Assembly (NCBI RefSeq): GCF_039535475.1
Contig: NZ_BAAAXG010000028.1
Location: 1-64,000 of the forward strand
Origin: Streptomyces showdoensis
GTDB lineage: Bacteria; Actinomycetota; Actinomycetes; Streptomycetales; Streptomycetaceae
DNA length: 64,000 nt
Direction: 5' to 3'
The notes beneath the pieces were generated by a model. The model ran no database searches. It was not told the origin of the DNA and saw only the letters and a list, made by a program, of their open reading frames with translations. Positions 33,146 through 43,555 of this stretch are shown in pieces; the stretch's first letter is position 1; every line of letters starts with the position of its first letter. Position numbers and translations under genes: made by a program.

Positions 33146-36100
33146 TCAGCGCACGTCGTAAGCGCGGACCACGGTCTGGGTGACGGAGTTGCCCTTGGCG
33201 TCCGTCAGTTGGGTCTTCAGGGTGACCTGCCTGCCGGCCGCGCCCGCGTGGTTCACGGTCGCGGTCCAGCCGCCGCCCTGCTGGGAGACCCGGGCCGCGG
33301 TCCAGGTCTCGCCCCCGTCGTAGGAGTACGAGAGCGTGGCCGAGGTGAGGGCCGCGGGAGTGTAACCCGCGTGACCCGTGACGCCGAGGCCGATCCGCTG
33401 GCCGTCCGTCGCGGCGAGGGTCTTGAGTCCGTCCTCCGGAAGGTCGTACCGGGGGAAGAGAATCGGGATGCCCTGAGAATAGACGCTCTCGTCGAGCTTG
33501 GAGGTGAATTTCCACACCGAGTTGACGGATGTGGAGCGGGCCCACACCTTGCTGCCGATCTTCATGGTGTTCTGCTCGAGCGTGTACGTGCCGGGCTCGG
33601 ACGGGACCTCGAAGACTCCGGACGGCCAGCCGGTCTCACCGATCGGCTCGCCGTCCCTGCTCAGGCGGAGGTTGCCGATGTCGCCGAAGGAGCCGGGCTC
33701 GGCGTGGTGGGTGGAGTCGCCCCACATGGCGTCGGCGAATCCGATGAGGTCGCCCTGGCGCTCGGCGACGAGGACCGGCTTGCCGGCCGCGTCGCGCGGG
33801 GCGGTGGGGGCGATGACGCCGTCGTACCAGCGCTCGGTGCGCCGCTCGCCGGGGGTGTAGGCGTGCGGGGTGCCGACCATGAGCTCGCCGAACGGGAAGC
33901 TGCTGCCGACCAGCTGCCGCCAGGCCGTGTCGCCCGCGGTGTGGTACTCGGTGCGGGTGCCGGGGGCCGGGACGGTCTCCAGCGAGCCGAAGGAGACGGA
34001 GGTGCCGTCGGGACGGTGGGCGGTGGCGAACTCCATGAAGTCGGTGGCGATGCCGGCCGAGCCGTAGCGGGAGTCCGTGCGGCCCAGGGCGCGGTCCCGC
34101 ACCCGGTAGCTCCGGTCGTCGTGGACCGGGCGGGTCTCCGGGAAGGCGAGGTTGTAGAGGTAGGGGCTCTTCGCGGTGGCCTTCCAGGAGAGGGTGACCT
34201 CGCCGCGGGACAGCTTGCCGAGCAGGGCGACCGCCTCGTCGGCGGGGACGGAGAGGACCGGCAGGCCGAGGCCGGTGAACGCGCCGCCGGGGTACCAGCG
34301 GCCGGCGGCCTGGTGGTACGTGACCACGGCGACGGCTCCGGCCGCCTTGGCGTTGCGGGCGAGGGCGCCCGCGTTGGTGCTGTCGTCGGGGAGGCGGACC
34401 AGGGCGATCCGGCCCCGCACTCCGGCGGCCGCGAGCTCGGCGGGGGTGCCGGTGCCCGCGTCGACGAGGCGGGCGGAGCCGGTCCCGTCGAGGTTGTCGG
34501 AGGCGAGGGAGCCGGTCAGCGGGTGCAGTCGCGTCCCGTCGCCGGTGGCGAGGCGCTCGATCTGCGGGGCGGCGGCGCGCCAGTAGCTGCCGAACTCGAA
34601 GTCGCCGTCGTCGGCGCGGCCCTCGACGGAGGCGTAGTAGCCGCGGACGGTGCGCGGTCCGGCGGCGGTGCCGGCGTGCAGCCAGGTGTCGTCCCAGGAG
34701 CGGGCGAACGCGAGGGTGGCGCCCCGGAGTTCGGACGGCTTGTCGGTGCGGACCGAGAGCCGGTGGGCCCGGCGGGCGTCGAGGACGACGGTGGTGTCCT
34801 TCCTCAGCTCCAGCTGCGGGCGGGCCAGGTAGCTGATCGAGTCGGTCAGCGTCGCGCCCTCGCCCGGGTCGGGGGTGGTGACGAAGGAGGAGAGGAAGTA
34901 GCTGCCGGCGCGCAGCCGGTAGACCTGGTCGGCGGAGCCCTGGTTGAAGCGGCGGGAGCCGGTGGCGTCGTCGGTGCCGATGACGTCGACGGAGGAGGCG
35001 CCGTCGGCGGGCGCGCCCCGGCGGTCGATCAGCTTGACGCGCAGGGTGAGGGTCTCGGGCTCGACGTACAGCGCGAACGGGGTGGAGACGTGGACCCCGC
35101 CGCGGGTGGTGGCGACCACCCGTCCGGTGACGTCGCCGTACTGGGCGCGGTCCAGGTGGGCGGAGGGGTCGATGCGGAGCGGGACCTCGACGGTGGCGCC
35201 GGCCGGGACGGTGACGGTGCGCGCGCCGAGCCCGGCGACGGAGGACCGGACGGCGGAGCCGTCGTTGCCGGTGAGCTTCTCGACGGCGAGGGAGAGGGTG
35301 ACGGGCCGGTCGCCGGTGTTGGTGTAGGGCACGGCGACGGTGGTGCGGTCGCTGCGGTCCTGCGGCCAGGCGAAGGTGCCGCCCTGGACGGCGGGGGCGG
35401 AGAGGACGGTCTGGTCGACGGCGGCCTTGACGTCGAGGCGGCCGCCGCCGACCTCGCGGGCGTCGCCGGGGACGCCGCTGTCGGCGGAGGAGACCAGGGC
35501 GGCCTTGATCTGCTGGGCGGTCCAGTCGGGGTGGCGCTGCTTGACGATGGCGGCGGCGCCCGCGACGTGCGGGGTGGCCATCGAGGTGCCGGACATCGAC
35601 TGGTAGGCGTACACGCCGCGGCCGCCGGCCGCGGCCGCGGAGATGCCGACGCCGGGGGCGGCGATCTCCGGCTTGAGGGTGTGGCCCGTGTCGGAGGCGG
35701 GGCCGCGGCTGGAGAAGTACGCGGTGGAGTCGTCGCGGTCGGTGGCGCCGACGGTGAGGACGCTCGGCGCGCAGCCGGGCGAGGAGACGGTGTTGTTGCC
35801 GGGTCCGGAGTTTCCGGCGGCGATGACGAACAACGTGCCCTTGTTCTGGGCGAGTTGCTCGGCGGCGACGCTCATCGGGTCGGTGCAGTCGGTCTCGGAG
35901 GGGTTGCCGAGGCTCATGGAGACGACGTCGGCGCCCTGGGCGACGGCCCACTCCATGCCGGCGATGATCCACGAAGTGGCGCCGGAGCCGGAGTCGTTGA
36001 GGACCTTGCCGTTGAGGAGGGCGGCGCCGGGCGCGACGCCCTTCTTCCTGCCGCCGCTGGCGGCGCCGGAGCCGCCGACGGTGGAGATGGTGTGGGTGCC

Positions 36101-36922
36101 GTGGCCCTGGCGGTCGTCGGCGCCGGCGGAGTCGGTGAAGTTCTCCGCGGCGATGATCCGGCCCTTGAGGTCGGGGTGTTCGGCGTCGGCGCCGGTGTCG
36201 AGGACGGCGACCTTGGTGCCGGTGCCGTCGTAGCCGGCGGCCCAGGCCTCGGGGGCGTGCACCTGGGCGGTGGAACGCTCCAGGGTGGCCTGGACCTTGC
36301 GGTCCAGCCACAGCTTCTTGAGGCCGCCGGCCGAGCGCGCGGCGGCGGGGGCGGTGACGTCGGCCCAGAAGGTGGCGGCCTGCTTCTTGTCGGCCTTGAG
36401 GGCGACGGCGTCGACGGTCTTCAGGACCTGGCCGCGGGTGGCGCCGCGCGGGGCGGCGGGGAGGGCGCGGGCGGTGGCCAGATCGGTGCCGTAGACGGCG
36501 ATCAGCGGCAGGGTGGCGGAGCCGGCGTCGTCGTAGCCCTGGCGGACGAGGCCGGTGACGTTGAAGAGCTCCTCGTCGACCCGGCCGGCGGCGAGCGCGG
36601 CGGTGGCGCCCTCGGGGTAGACGTACAGGTCCTGGCCGGAGCGGCGGGTCTGGACGAGCGGCAGGGTGCCGTCCTCGCGGGGCAGCGCGGTGGCGGCCGG
36701 GTTGCCCTCGGCGTCCCGGGTGACCAGCACCCGGTCGCCGGTCACCAGGGTGACGGTGGCGGGCCGCTGCCCGCCCCGGGCGGCGGTCTCGCTGCCGACC
36801 AGCGGTCGCTTGCCGGTCGCCTGGGCGTCCTGCGGCGCTGCGGCCGCGGACGCCGCGACCGCGGTGACGGCCAGGACGGCGGCGGTCGCCGCCCCCAGGG
36901 CCGTACGCGAAATCGGGCGCAT
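33146..36922 (-). CDS. Large secreted S8 family serine protease (subtilase)
   Basis: 1258 residues. A signal peptide (RTALGAATAAVLAVTAVAAS) predicts secretion and a ~200-residue propeptide region follows. The catalytic triad is intact: Asp in KVAVLDTGADAEHPDLKGR, His in GHGTHTISTVGG and Ser in SMSGTSMATPHVAGAAAI. The long C-terminal half has a PA-like insert (VRGRIALVRLPDDS, then VAVVTYH) and beta-sandwich domains. The ATG at 36922 is chosen over 36934 because GGGGAG is well spaced before it. Probably an extracellular peptidase. The LuxR/TrmB-type regulator transcribed divergently may control it. Confidence 0.92.
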   Translation of the reverse strand: MRPISRTALGAATAAVLAVTAVAASAAAAPQDAQATGKRPLVGSETAARGGQRPATVTLVTGDRVLVTRDAEGNPAATALPREDGTLPLVQTRRSGQDLYVYPEGATAALAAGRVDEELFNVTGLVRQGYDDAGSATLPLIAVYGTDLATARALPAAPRGATRGQVLKTVDAVALKADKKQAATFWADVTAPAAARSAGGLKKLWLDRKVQATLERSTAQVHAPEAWAAGYDGTGTKVAVLDTGADAEHPDLKGRIIAAENFTDSAGADDRQGHGTHTISTVGGSGAASGGRKKGVAPGAALLNGKVLNDSGSGATSWIIAGMEWAVAQGADVVSMSLGNPSETDCTDPMSVAAEQLAQNKGTLFVIAAGNSGPGNNTVSSPGCAPSVLTVGATDRDDSTAYFSSRGPASDTGHTLKPEIAAPGVGISAAAAGGRGVYAYQSMSGTSMATPHVAGAAAIVKQRHPDWTAQQIKAALVSSADSGVPGDAREVGGGRLDVKAAVDQTVLSAPAVQGGTFAWPQDRSDRTTVAVPYTNTGDRPVTLSLAVEKLTGNDGSAVRSSVAGLGARTVTVPAGATVEVPLRIDPSAHLDRAQYGDVTGRVVATTRGGVHVSTPFALYVEPETLTLRVKLIDRRGAPADGASSVDVIGTDDATGSRRFNQGSADQVYRLRAGSYFLSSFVTTPDPGEGATLTDSISYLARPQLELRKDTTVVLDARRAHRLSVRTDKPSELRGATLAFARSWDDTWLHAGTAAGPRTVRGYYASVEGRADDGDFEFGSYWRAAAPQIERLATGDGTRLHPLTGSLASDNLDGTGSARLVDAGTGTPAELAAAGVRGRIALVRLPDDSTNAGALARNAKAAGAVAVVTYHQAAGRWYPGGAFTGLGLPVLSVPADEAVALLGKLSRGEVTLSWKATAKSPYLYNLAFPETRPVHDDRSYRVRDRALGRTDSRYGSAGIATDFMEFATAHRPDGTSVSFGSLETVPAPGTRTEYHTAGDTAWRQLVGSSFPFGELMVGTPHAYTPGERRTERWYDGVIAPTAPRDAAGKPVLVAERQGDLIGFADAMWGDSTHHAEPGSFGDIGNLRLSRDGEPIGETGWPSGVFEVPSEPGTYTLEQNTMKIGSKVWARSTSVNSVWKFTSKLDESVYSQGIPILFPRYDLPEDGLKTLAATDGQRIGLGVTGHAGYTPAALTSATLSYSYDGGETWTAARVSQQGGGWTATVNHAGAAGRQVTLKTQLTDAKGNSVTQTVVRAYDVR

Positions 36923-37155
36923 CGCTCTCCCCATCTGATTCCGGGCATGAGGGCATAAAAGCCCTATGTCCAGAGGCTGTTGGTGCTGCGGTGGCGCCAC
37001 ATTGGCAGAGGTGAGGGAGGTGCAGGCAGGATGGGCGAGGCGGGAATGCGCCGTGGCCGTTTCCCGCCATTGCACCAACGGAACGAACGCGTCCGGTGGG
37101 CGTCCCGGGAATGTCCGGGTCGTCCGGGGACGTCCGGTGAGGGGTGGGGTCAGGG

Positions 37156-38139
37156 ATGCTGGGTGCGATAGGTCTCGACGAACGGCAGGAGTCCGCCTAC
37201 CGCGCGCTCGTCGCGCTGGGAGCGGCGGAGGTCTCCGATCTCGCGCACCGGCTCGCGCTGCCGGAGCAGGACACCGAGCGGGCGCTGCGCCGGCTGGAGT
37301 CTCAGGGCCTGGCCGCTCAGTCCTCGGCGCGCACCGGCCGCTGGGTCGCCGCGCCGCCCGGGGTGGCCCTCGGCGCGCTGCTCACCCAGCAGCGGCACGA
37401 GCTGGAGCAGGCGGAGCTGGCGGCGGCGCTGCTCGCGCAGGAGTACCGCGCCGAGGCGACCGAGCCCGCCGTGCACGACCTGGTCGAGGTGGTCACCGGC
37501 GCCGGGGCCGTCACCCACCGCTTCCTGCAGCTCCAGCTCGGCGCGACGGAGGAGGTCTGCGCCCTGGTGACGGGCAAGCCGATCGCCGTGTCCGGCATGG
37601 AGAACGACGCCGAGGCGCAGGCCGCGGAGCGGGGCGTGCGCTACCGGGTGGTCATCGAGCGCGAGGTGCTGACGCTGCCCTCGGGGCTGATCGAGCTGTC
37701 GGCGGCGCTCGGCCGCGAGGAGCGGATCCGGATCGTGGACCGGGTGCCGACCAAGCTGGTGGTCGCGGACCGCTCGCTGGCCATGGTCCCGCTCACCGGC
37801 CGCGGCGCGGAGCCGGCGGCGCTGGTGGTGCACGCGAGCGGTCTGCTGGAGTCGCTGATGGGCCTCTTCGAGTCGGTGTGGCGCGAGGCCCTGCCGCTGC
37901 GGCTGGGCGCCGGGGCGCTGGTGACGGAGGACGAGACGCCGGGCCCGGACCCGACGGACCTGGAGATCCTCTCGCTGCTGCTGGCCGGGATGACCGACGC
38001 GAGCGTGGCGAAGCAGCTGGAGCTGGGCCTGCGGACGGTGCAGCGGCGGGTGAAGGGCCTGATGGAGCTGACCGGGGTGACGACCCGGCTGCAGCTGGGC
38101 TGGCACGCGTACGAGAAGGGGTGGGTGGCCCGGCGGTAG
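37156..38139 (+). CDS. TrmB/LuxR-type helix-turn-helix regulator
   Basis: 327 residues. The N-terminus is a TrmB-like winged helix (ESAYRALVALGAAEVSDLAH, then RALRRLESQGL). The middle is a phospholipase-D-like sensor region (RGVRYRVVIEREVL, then RIVDRVPTKLVVADRSLAMV). The C-terminus is a LuxR-type HTH (LEILSLLLAGMTDASVAKQL, then TVQRRVKGLMELTGVTTRLQ). This TrmB+LuxR layout is common in Streptomyces, often beside secreted hydrolase genes. It is divergent from the subtilase, with 233 bp between the starts. ATG at 37156; GTG at 37144 is an alternative. Confidence 0.85.
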   Translation: MLGAIGLDERQESAYRALVALGAAEVSDLAHRLALPEQDTERALRRLESQGLAAQSSARTGRWVAAPPGVALGALLTQQRHELEQAELAAALLAQEYRAEATEPAVHDLVEVVTGAGAVTHRFLQLQLGATEEVCALVTGKPIAVSGMENDAEAQAAERGVRYRVVIEREVLTLPSGLIELSAALGREERIRIVDRVPTKLVVADRSLAMVPLTGRGAEPAALVVHASGLLESLMGLFESVWREALPLRLGAGALVTEDETPGPDPTDLEILSLLLAGMTDASVAKQLELGLRTVQRRVKGLMELTGVTTRLQLGWHAYEKGWVARR

Positions 38140-38258
38140 CAGCGGGGCCGGTGGCGGGGGCCGCGGTCCGGGGCGGGTCGGGGCCGGTGGCGGGCGTCCC
38201 GAAGGGTGGCCGTAAGGTGGCGGCCGATTTCCGCCTCTCCCCTGCCCAGGAGCACCCC

Positions 38259-38693
38259 ATGAACGGAAGGCGCCGCCGCGCCCTGCTGGCCACCGTCACC
38301 CCGATGCTGGAGCCCGGGGAGCGGGTGGAGGTGACCTCGCTCGTCAATCTGAGCTCGGTGTCGGTGCGCCGGACGGCGGCGTTCGGGGTCGCCTCGGCGA
38401 TCGCGAGCGGCGGGGCGCTGGCCGTGGTGCCGGTGCCGGTGCCGATGTACCTGGCGATGACCGACCGGCGGATCCTGATCTTCCAGGCCGACCCGACCTT
38501 CGCGAAGCCGGTGGCGCACACCATGACGATCCAGCGGGCCCATCTCTTCCGTTCGGAGGTCAGGGAGCGGATCCTCAACTCGTCCTTCGTGCTCTCCTCG
38601 CCGTACAGCGAGACCTCCCTGAAGGTCGTCTTCCCGCTGATCGACCGGAAGGCGCGCGATCTGGTCGCCGCGGCGATACCCGTCGCCGGCTGA
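38259..38693 (+). CDS. Small PH-like domain protein, function unknown
   Basis: 144 residues with no signal peptide. Residues 15-60 give VTPMLEPGERVEVTSLVNLS, then a Gly/Ala/Val-rich hydrophobic hairpin. TDRRILIFQADPTF and a final amphipathic helix (LIDRKARDLVAAAIPVAG) fit the small bacterial PH-domain fold with a weak membrane loop. It has AGGAGC upstream and stands alone, 120 bp after the regulator. Function unknown. Confidence 0.6.
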   Translation: MNGRRRRALLATVTPMLEPGERVEVTSLVNLSSVSVRRTAAFGVASAIASGGALAVVPVPVPMYLAMTDRRILIFQADPTFAKPVAHTMTIQRAHLFRSEVRERILNSSFVLSSPYSETSLKVVFPLIDRKARDLVAAAIPVAG

Positions 38694-38747
38694 CCCGTAC
38701 GTAGCGCGCGACCTGCGGGAACGCGCGGATTCCGGCACCCTTGGCAG

Positions 38748-39230
38748 ATGGGTGTGTGGCAGCTCCTGCTGATCGCGATGGTGATGCTGCTCGGACTGTT
38801 CGGGGTGCTGACGCCCGGCGTGCCGGGGACGTGGCTGGTGTGGGCGGCCGTGCTCTGGTGGTCGCTCCACGAGCAGACCGGGCTCGCCTGGATCCTCCTG
38901 GTCTCCTCGACGGGCCTGCTGCTCCTCACCCAGGTGGTCGTATGGCAGCTGCCGCCCCGCCGCTTCCGGGGCGTCGGCATCACCCGGCGGATGGTCGCGT
39001 ACGCGGGGGTGGGCGCGGTCCTGGGCTTCCTGCTGATCCCGGTGATCGGCGCGGTCCCCGGGTTCGTCGGCGGGGTCTACCTGTCCGAGCGGCTGCGCCT
39101 CGGGGGCCACGGCCAGGCCCGGGCGGCCACCCGCGCGGTGATGCGGGCGGCGGGGACGAGCGTCCTGGTCGAGCTCTTCGCGTGCCTGCTGATCGTGGGG
39201 GCCTGGGCCGGGGCGGTGATCTGGGGCTGA
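38748..39230 (+). CDS. DUF456 family membrane protein
   Basis: 160 residues with five to six membrane segments. The first segment and PGVPGTWLVWAAVLWWSL near residue 28, plus a GVGAVLGFLLIPVIGAVPGF repeat, are the glycine-zipper pattern of the DUF456 family. Role unknown. The ATG at 38748 follows a weak SD; the gene ends 61 bp before the convergent Ada-AlkA gene. Confidence 0.8.
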   Translation: MGVWQLLLIAMVMLLGLFGVLTPGVPGTWLVWAAVLWWSLHEQTGLAWILLVSSTGLLLLTQVVVWQLPPRRFRGVGITRRMVAYAGVGAVLGFLLIPVIGAVPGFVGGVYLSERLRLGGHGQARAATRAVMRAAGTSVLVELFACLLIVGAWAGAVIWG

Positions 39231-39291
39231 GGCGGGCGGCCCTCCTCCGGCCCCGGCCCGCCGGGCGCCGGCCCCTCGGCCCCCGGACTCC

Positions 39292-40665
39292 TCAGCCGGC
39301 CACCCGCAGGTAGCGGGCCGCGTACGAGCGCCAGGGCCGCCATTCCGGGCGGTCCGGGAGCCCTTCCGGGGCCACGTCGGGGTCGCCGAGGGCGCGGGTG
39401 CGGACGACGGCGGCGGCCCGGGCGGTCAGGCCCGGGACGGCGGCCAGGGCGACGGCGGTGGCGGCGCGGTCGGCGCCCGGGTCGAGGCGGACGGTGCCGT
39501 CGGCCAGGGCGCGGGCCAGCGGGCCCGCGACCGGGTCGGCGGTGAGGGCGGCGGGCTCGGGGAAGACGTGGGTGAGGCTGCCGCAGGGCGTCTCCAGCGG
39601 GGTGCCGTGCGCCACGACCAGGCGCGCGGCCCGTTCCGGGCCGACGAGGGTCCGCACCGCGAACTCCTCCGGCTCGGCCGTGCCCGGCGAGCGGACGCCC
39701 GGCCGGGCCGCGACCTCCGCGGCGAGGGCGGGGTCGGCGCCGAGGCGTTCGGCGACGGCGTACGGGTCGGCGTCCAGGTCGAGGAGCCGGCGCAGCCGCT
39801 GTACGGCGGTGGTGAGGTCGCGCAGCTCGGTGAGGTGGATGCGGGCCTCCAGCCAGCGGCCCGGAGAGCGTTCGTCGACGGAGACGATCCCGGTGCCGTA
39901 CGGGAGGCGCAGGGTGCGCCGGTAGGTGCGGGCGCCGGGCGTCCCGACGACCTCCTCGACGCCGGGCAGGGCCTCGGCGGCCAGCAGGTCGAAGACCTCG
40001 CCCGCGGCGTACGGGCCCCGGTGGGCCAGCCGCAGCGGCACCCCGGCGGCGAGGGCGGTGCGCGGCCCGGCGCCGGTGCCGGACTCCTCGCGCAGCTGGG
40101 TCGGGGTGCGGGCGTAGATGGCGCGGATGGTGTCGTTGAACTGGCGGACGCTGGCGAACCCGGCCGCGAAGGCGATCTCGGTGACGGGCAGGCCGGTGGT
40201 CTGCAGGAGCAGGCGCGCGGTGTGGGCGCGCTGGGCGCGGGCCAGGGCGACGGGTCCGGCGCCGAGCTCGGCGGTGAGCTGGCGCTGCACCTGCCGGGCG
40301 CTGTAGCCGAGCCGTGCGGCGAGACCGGGCACGCCCTCGCGGTCGACGACGCCGTCGCCGATCAGGCGGACGGCGCGCCCGACGACGTCGGCCCGGACGT
40401 TCCACTCGGCGGAGCCGGGCACGGCGTCGGGGCGGCAGCGGCGGCAGGCCCGGAAGCCGTGGCCCTGGGCGGCCGCGGCGGTGGGGTGGAAGCTGACGTT
40501 GCGCCGCTTGGGGGTGACGGCGGGGCAGCTGGGGCGGCAGTAGATGCCGGTGGTGGCGACGGCGAAGAAGAACACGCCGTCGAAACGGGCGTCGCGGCTG
40601 CTGACCGCCTCGTAGCGGGTGTCCTCGTCGGTGCCCCCGGGCGGGGGCGTGAGCGTCTCCGTCAT
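39292..40665 (-). CDS. Ada-type zinc/AraC domain fused to AlkA DNA-3-methyladenine glycosylase
   Basis: 457 residues in three parts. Residues 25-85 form the Ada zinc domain with four Cys (FFAVATTGIYCRPSC and FRACRRCRPD), where the first Cys accepts methyl groups from DNA phosphotriesters. Residues 90-195 form an AraC HTH (LAARLGYSARQVQRQLTAEL, then IAFAAGFASVRQFNDTIR). The rest is an AlkA N-terminal domain plus HhH-GPD fold (AVAAVPGLTARAAAVVRTRAL preceding a GDPDVAPE loop with the catalytic Asp). It should both sense and repair alkylation damage. Ada methyltransferase activity proper (PCHR Cys) is absent. Start ATG at 40665; single gene. Confidence 0.9.
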   Translation of the reverse strand: MTETLTPPPGGTDEDTRYEAVSSRDARFDGVFFFAVATTGIYCRPSCPAVTPKRRNVSFHPTAAAAQGHGFRACRRCRPDAVPGSAEWNVRADVVGRAVRLIGDGVVDREGVPGLAARLGYSARQVQRQLTAELGAGPVALARAQRAHTARLLLQTTGLPVTEIAFAAGFASVRQFNDTIRAIYARTPTQLREESGTGAGPRTALAAGVPLRLAHRGPYAAGEVFDLLAAEALPGVEEVVGTPGARTYRRTLRLPYGTGIVSVDERSPGRWLEARIHLTELRDLTTAVQRLRRLLDLDADPYAVAERLGADPALAAEVAARPGVRSPGTAEPEEFAVRTLVGPERAARLVVAHGTPLETPCGSLTHVFPEPAALTADPVAGPLARALADGTVRLDPGADRAATAVALAAVPGLTARAAAVVRTRALGDPDVAPEGLPDRPEWRPWRSYAARYLRVAG

Positions 40666-40744
40666 GGGTTCCAGTGTGCGGGAGCGCCCCGGGCCCGGCT
40701 GGCGGTTTTCGGACGCCGAGCCGGGCCGGGGTGCGGGGGGGGGC

Positions 40745-41929
<1,185 letters not shown>

Positions 41930-41998
41930 GGGGGACCCTTCACAGGGGTGGCCCCGGCGCCGCGCGTCACCGAGGGTGCGCGCGGCCGGTGAGAGACG

Positions 41999-42070
41999 TC
42001 AGCCGGTGGCCACGGAGGTGGTGTGGACGTGCATCTGGATGTGGGCGGCGCCCGTCGTGACGACAGCCAT
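41999..42070 (-). CDS. 23-aa peptide with a strong ribosome binding site, possible leader of rsgA
   Basis: A short frame (MAVVTTGAAHIQMHVHTTSV and three more residues) with AGGAGGT 8 nt before its ATG, which is the strongest SD in this stretch. It stops 70 bp before the rsgA start on the same strand. A 7-bp hairpin (42102-42120) lies upstream. The peptide has no signal peptide or cluster of one amino acid type, so the classic attenuation logic is not obvious. It might instead be a small free peptide or simply a chance frame. Confidence 0.45.
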   Translation of the reverse strand: MAVVTTGAAHIQMHVHTTSVATG

Positions 42071-42322
42071 CGGTCACACCTCCTGGTCGTGATGGTCTCC
42101 TGACCGCGGTCTTCGCGGTCCGCTCACCGTAATGGAGCCCCGGTCCGGGGCGCCAAGCATTTTCCGGGCGGCCGTCCGCCGGTGAGGAACCCCGGCCGCC
42201 CGGCCGTCACCACGGACGGCCCGGTCCACCGCAGCGAGCGCCCGGGGAGCCCTCGGGAGCGCTCGGCCCCGGTGTCCGATCCGTACAAGACGGGCGGCCG
42301 GGGGCCGTCTACGTTCGTGGTC

Positions 42323-42778
42323 ATGGACACCACGCGACCCACCCCCAGCCTCGACGTCATCGGCCTGGTCACCTCCGACATGGCCGCCTCGCTCGCCTTC
42401 TACCGGCTGCTCGGCCTGGACCTCCCGCCCGGCGCCGAGAACGCCCCGCACGTGGAACTGGCCCTGCCCGGGGGCGTGCGGGTGCTGTGGGACACGGAGG
42501 AGGTCGTCCGCTCCTACGATCCGGCCTGGACCCGCCCCTCCGGCGGCGAACGCGTCGCGCTCGCCTTCCGCTGCGCGGACCCGCGGGAGGTCGACGCGGT
42601 CTACGGGACGCTGACGGACGCCGGGCACCGCGGGCACCTCAAGCCCTGGGACGCCGTGTGGGGCCAGCGGTACGCGGTGGTGCTCGACCCGGACGGCACG
42701 GGGGTCTCGCTCTACGCGGACGCGGACGCGGCCCCCGACCCGGCGGCGGGCGCGGACCCGGCGGCCGACGTCGTGTAG
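42323..42778 (+). CDS. VOC (glyoxalase/bleomycin-resistance) family protein
   Basis: 151 residues with the paired beta-alpha-beta-beta-beta modules: GLVTSDMAASLAFYRLLGLD, then RVLWDTEEVV, and in the second half WDAVWGQRYAVVLDPDGTGV. Metal ligands are not obvious, as in many VOC relatives. Substrate unknown. The Ala/Asp-rich tail (PAAGADPAADVV) overlaps the AraC-type gene on the opposite strand by 67 bp, which could be a late extension. Start ATG at 42323, no clear SD. Confidence 0.8.
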   Translation: MDTTRPTPSLDVIGLVTSDMAASLAFYRLLGLDLPPGAENAPHVELALPGGVRVLWDTEEVVRSYDPAWTRPSGGERVALAFRCADPREVDAVYGTLTDAGHRGHLKPWDAVWGQRYAVVLDPDGTGVSLYADADAAPDPAAGADPAADVV

Positions 42779-43449
42779 TCCGTCAGGGTCGTCCCCGTCA
42801 GGGCCCGCATCTCGCGGGCCAGATGGGCTTGGTCGGTGCAGCCCGCCCGGTACGCCGCCGCCGCGTACGGCACCCCCGCCCGCACCAGGGCGAGCGCCCG
42901 CTGCAGCCGCAGGATCCGGGCCAGCGTCTTCGGCCCGTACCCGAAGGCCGCGAGCGAGCGCCGGTGCAGCTGCCGGGCGCCGAGCCCGACCGCGTCGGCG
43001 GCGGCCCCGACCGCCTCGCCCGACCGCAGCCGGGCGACGACGGCCCGCAGCAGCGGGTCGGGGGCCGGCGACCCCGCGGCCCGGCGCAGCACCAGCTCCT
43101 CCAGGGCGGCGGCCCGGTCGGCGGCCCCGGTCACCCCGTCGGCGAGCCGGCGGGCCTCCCGGGCGCCCCACAGCTCGGCGAGGTCGACCCGCAGGTCGCG
43201 CAGTCCGCTCGCCTCGACGCCGAGCACGCCGGGGGCCTCGCCGGGGGCGAAGCGCACGCCCGCGTAGTGGGCGGCGGGGCTCTCCGGGAGGTACGCGCGG
43301 GTGTCCGGGCCCGCGACCAGCAGCCGGCCGTCGGCCCAGATCAGGTCCATGCACCCGTCCGGCAGGACGGGACCGGACGCGTCGGCGGGGCCGGTGGCCC
43401 GGGTCCAGACGACCGCTCCGGCGAGCCGGGCGGGGCGCTCCTCGTACAC
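42712..43449 (-). CDS. AraC family regulator
   Basis: 245 residues. The N-terminal part (PDGCMDLIWADGRLLVAGPD, then YAGVRFAPGEAPGVLGVEA) is the DUF6597-like sensor found in this AraC subfamily. The C-terminal double HTH reads AADAVGLGARQLHRRSLAAFGYGPKTLAR with the second helix in YRAGCTDQAHLAREM. The probable start is GTG at 43449, with GGAGG very close to it. The 3' end overlaps the convergent VOC gene by 67 bp; the two may be a functional pair. Confidence 0.85.
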   Translation of the reverse strand: MYEERPARLAGAVVWTRATGPADASGPVLPDGCMDLIWADGRLLVAGPDTRAYLPESPAAHYAGVRFAPGEAPGVLGVEASGLRDLRVDLAELWGAREARRLADGVTGAADRAAALEELVLRRAAGSPAPDPLLRAVVARLRSGEAVGAAADAVGLGARQLHRRSLAAFGYGPKTLARILRLQRALALVRAGVPYAAAAYRAGCTDQAHLAREMRALTGTTLTDYTTSAAGSAPAAGSGAASASA

Positions 43450-43555
43450 CCCTCCAGGGTAGGGCCGGTCCGGCACTGACGCCGATCCGCTGACACGGGC
43501 GGGGCCGTCGGACAGAATGATGAAGGAACCAACTGTTCGGGCCACGGGGGTAGTT

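Noticed and set aside
37144..37156. GTG at 37144 as start of the LuxR/TrmB regulator
   Set aside because: It only adds four residues and lacks a better SD than ATG 37156; it stays possible but is not preferred.
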